Of a stretch of DNA of 64,000 nucleotides, positions 61,337 through 64,000 are shown in pieces. Below the pieces are notes generated by a model, which was not told the origin of the DNA, did not search any database, and saw only the letters and a list, made by a program, of their open reading frames with translations. Position 1 is the first letter of the stretch, and each line of letters opens with the position of its first letter. The stretch covers positions 260,800-324,799 of the forward strand of contig VWZL01004590.1 in NCBI GenBank assembly GCA_013396915.1, given 5' to 3'. Origin of the DNA: Stercorarius parasiticus. Taxonomy: Eukaryota; Chordata; Aves; Charadriiformes; Stercorariidae. The position numbers and the translations under genes are program-made.

Positions 61337-64000
61337 TTAACAGTCTTGAATTTTTCAATTTCATTGCATGTCTACTTGTTCTTATGTATGATCAGGAAAA
61401 AGGTTCTTGATTTACCTTCTCTGTAGCATTCATCACACTCTCTTAACACATGTTAACCTGAGTAAGGGATACGCTCTTGAACTATTTGAGGTGTAATGGC
61501 ACGTAGGGCTTCCAGACGAACAGAACCAGTGGCATTTTACACTCACAGAACGGCACTAACCGCAAAGAGAAACAGGCCTTTCATGCATGTTTTTAGCAAG
61601 CAACGCGATACTATCAATTTGTCCTTTTATCGTACAAATGAGTTTTTAAAGATGAAAAATATTTTCATAATTAAAGAAATTCAGCTAACATGTTTTACCT
61701 AAACCAGCTACATAACCATTCCTCTGCATTGCCTGAAACCAAAACATTGCAGCAGCAAGAATCTGAAAGTGAAGCTGACAAATTATTTTAATTCTCTAAA
61801 CTAAGACAAATAAAGGGGTAAAAAAAAACCAGAGCATGAGTCGTAACATCAGAGTAATATCCTTTTGCTTTAGAAACAATATTTAATGCATGTAGACACA
61901 CATTCATTTGCAGTAACCTTCAAGTTTCGGGGAGTTCTTTCACATCGTCATTCGTTCCACGCCTTTCTAATATTTTTTTCCGTCTGCTAAGGCTATATAT
62001 ATCCTACTGCCATAACTGCACAATTTCATTTACTGATGGAACCGGTGTAAAGATTTACATGCTTTATTTTCTGCATAATAGGCATTTAATTTAAACAAAT
62101 AAAGGTATCTCTGCACACCATTTTGTCACTATTTTTCTTAATGCATAAGAGCTACCCACATCTACACTGGGACAACTTGGATCACTCCAGGGCAGGGTTG
62201 TTTGGGTAAAAATATCACCCCAACTGGCCCAACCTGTCAGCATTTAAAATTGTCATTTTAGGAAGGATTTTACAAATCTACCCATGGCTACCTATTTCAT
62301 ATACAGAAATTCAAGGTAGCTGATTGTAATGACTTTTTAAACAAGACTACTGTTCACAGAGACGATTAGTCAGCTCCAAACAACAATTAAAGTACATCTA
62401 TAAATCAGACTCTCGAGCAAGGATTTGAATGGTGAATAAGGAGAGGCCTCCACGTGAGGTGGGCAGAGCTGGGAAGTACGTACAAGGGTGGTCAGGGAAG
62501 ACCAGGAAGGTTTGGGACACACAGCTGCCAGCGCTGGGCAAACGGAGGGGCTGGTGAATGCCCGGAAAAGCGAGAGGAAAGAAGATGAACAAAGCAGGAC
62601 AACTCTCTGTAGCACTTCCACAGTACTTCACAGCAGCAAGAGAGGCAGCAGCAGAAGGATCTAATGATTCCGTTCAGCATGGTCAGACCAACAGGGGTGG
62701 GAAACGGTTTGGGCAGTGAGATTTTCATCAAATATACAAAGGCACATACTGGTGCAAAAGTAACTGCGAATAAGGAAACTGCAGTAGCCAGAAGGCACAA
62801 AGATCAACGAAGAGTTTTTGCAACCCAGCTAGGAAGAGGAGAGGCTGCATTTGTGGAAGGTAGAGCACTACTTACTGCCAGAAAATGAGAAAAGGGTCCT
62901 ACCTATAAATATCGATCAGGATTTGGTATACCCCTTACCTCCATGACACAGAGTGGGCTTGGCTTGAATTTTTGCACTGGATGCAAATTCAACCTGAATA
63001 TGTTTTTGGAAGAAGCAGCCACCAAGGCTGAATCTTACTTCAGGACCATGTTTAAGCATTACAGTAAAATGTCTAAAGATAAGAATAAAGTAAGATATAG
63101 GTGTACCTGGAGTACCTCAGCAGGCACACGGCAACATATTAAAATAGATGAAATGACAAGAGAAACAGATAATTACTATGAACAACCTGCTATATGCAGC
63201 CAGTTTACTGAACAGTGTACTAGAAAAGCAGCCTTTGTACTAAAGAGCTTTAGATTCTAGACAATTTATAAATCAGAGATTTGTTTACAATCTGGTCATC
63301 ATCTCTGGAGCCAACAGTGAGGGATGCAGCACGCAAGTGTCTCTCTCATAGTGGTATAAAAAAGTTCTCTGTTTCATTGGATTTAAAACACGCAAATGCA
63401 ATTATTCAGCTTATTCACTGCTGCTTTGTCTGGACATCAGGATTTCAGAGGAAAAAACCAAAAAGCGTTACACTAATTCTGCTGTTAAGACAACTTACAA
63501 ATCTATCAGGAATTCTCTCTTCGGTGCAGGTGACCTCTTGGGGTATTTTCTACTGCTGAGCACCACAGAAAACAACTCCTTACCCCCGTGGCTACGTTCC
63601 ACCCCAACAAACCTCGAGTAAATAGCTGGTTGTTTATCAGAGACGATTTATTGCTCCTCAACCTTCACCCAGGGAGGTGAAGGGAGCACCGCTCTCTCTG
63701 CTCTCCTGCCCGGCACCCCTCGGAGCTGATGTGGAGCTCCGCAGAGGAAACGCTCAACTTCCAGATCCTCTCTAAACTCCCACCAGGCGCCCAAGTGAGA
63801 AAAGGAGAATCGGAGGGGAAAAAAANGAGTTTAAATGAATTATAAAAAAAAAAACCAAACACCAAACAACTGACTCAAACCACATGCTAACGAACATGAT
63901 GCATCGCTGTGATGCCTGGAAGAGAAAATGTCACTGAGAAATTCACGTTGGGAGGGCTGACCCGAGAAGAAGCGGGAAGGATGAGGCGGCAGGGCCAGCC

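Larger units (their letters stand above)
47249..64000 (-). other. PDE4B: Upstream PDE4B intron or 5' flank, no gene recognised
   Basis: About 16.7 kb without a recognisable exon or CR1. Visible structure: poly-T runs (49420-49434, 51965-51987), a CpG-rich island with a 203-codon plus-strand open frame (about 52917-53600), a poly-G run ending in N (53667-53683), a G-poor, C/A-rich block with telomere-like words (about 59640-60440), and rising GC content at the right edge (from about 63660). Non-coding first exon(s) of PDE4B1 may be hidden here. Confidence 0.5.

Noticed and set aside
62943..63260. 105-codon plus-strand frame with a protein-like mix of residues
   Set aside because: No match that I recognise, AT-rich codon use, no sign of promoter or splice structure.
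1..64000. CRISPR arrays, tRNA or rRNA genes, bacterial operons, phage or defence systems
   Set aside because: None is visible; the composition, introns and CR1 elements show that this is a bird nuclear genome.

Overview
The window is vertebrate nuclear DNA and almost certainly from a bird. It holds at least six CR1 LINE fragments with the avian 3' end (on the minus strand, terminal ATTCTATGATTCTATG-type repeats after a GGTCCCTTCCAACC-type box). It has AT-rich intronic sequence with isolated CpG-rich patches, no bacterial-type gene packing, and no Alu-like or other mammalian SINEs that I could recognise. I cannot name the species.

The only protein-coding gene I can support is PDE4B, a cAMP-specific 3',5'-cyclic phosphodiesterase, on the minus strand. 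Three 5' exons are visible, and all encode isoform-specific N-termini. (1) 39270-39381 carries the end of a 5' leader and the start codon of the long PDE4B1-type isoform. (2) 37586-37821 is the 236-nt exon that continues that N-terminus. (3) 16622-16857 is the separate first coding exon of the PDE4B3-type isoform, with a CpG-rich leader/promoter region next to it (about 16858-17640). Both the PDE4B1 and PDE4B3 routes leave their last exon here with a split codon TG|, so both can join the same next exon, which should begin the shared Phe-Asp-Val-Glu-Asn-Gly segment. I could not find that exon in 1-16621, so the shared UCR1, UCR2 and catalytic exons probably lie beyond the left edge. The far 5' non-coding exon(s) of PDE4B1 would lie to the right of 39381, possibly beyond the right edge.

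Layout, left to right: 1-16621 is intron downstream of the PDE4B3 exon, with one CR1 at 12426-13062. 16622-17640 is the PDE4B3 first exon, leader and CpG-rich promoter region. 17641-37585 is a large PDE4B1 intron with a cluster of retroelements at 28.5-36.1 kb: two minus-strand LINEs (one very old) and three plus-strand CR1 tails, one of which has acquired a perfect palindromic cAMP-response element. 37586-39381 holds the two PDE4B1 exons. 39382-64000 is upstream intron with two small CR1 tails, microsatellites and several CpG/GC-rich patches of unknown meaning.

There are three assembly gaps or ambiguous stretches (35095-35464, 46574-46590, and single Ns at 53683 and 63826). No rRNA, tRNA, CRISPR array, operon or prokaryote-type system is present, and I see no strong case for a new protein-coding system. 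The items most worth a second look are regulatory: the CRE created inside a CR1 tail of a cAMP-phosphodiesterase gene, the uORF overlapping the PDE4B3 start codon, and the old LINE in the same intron.
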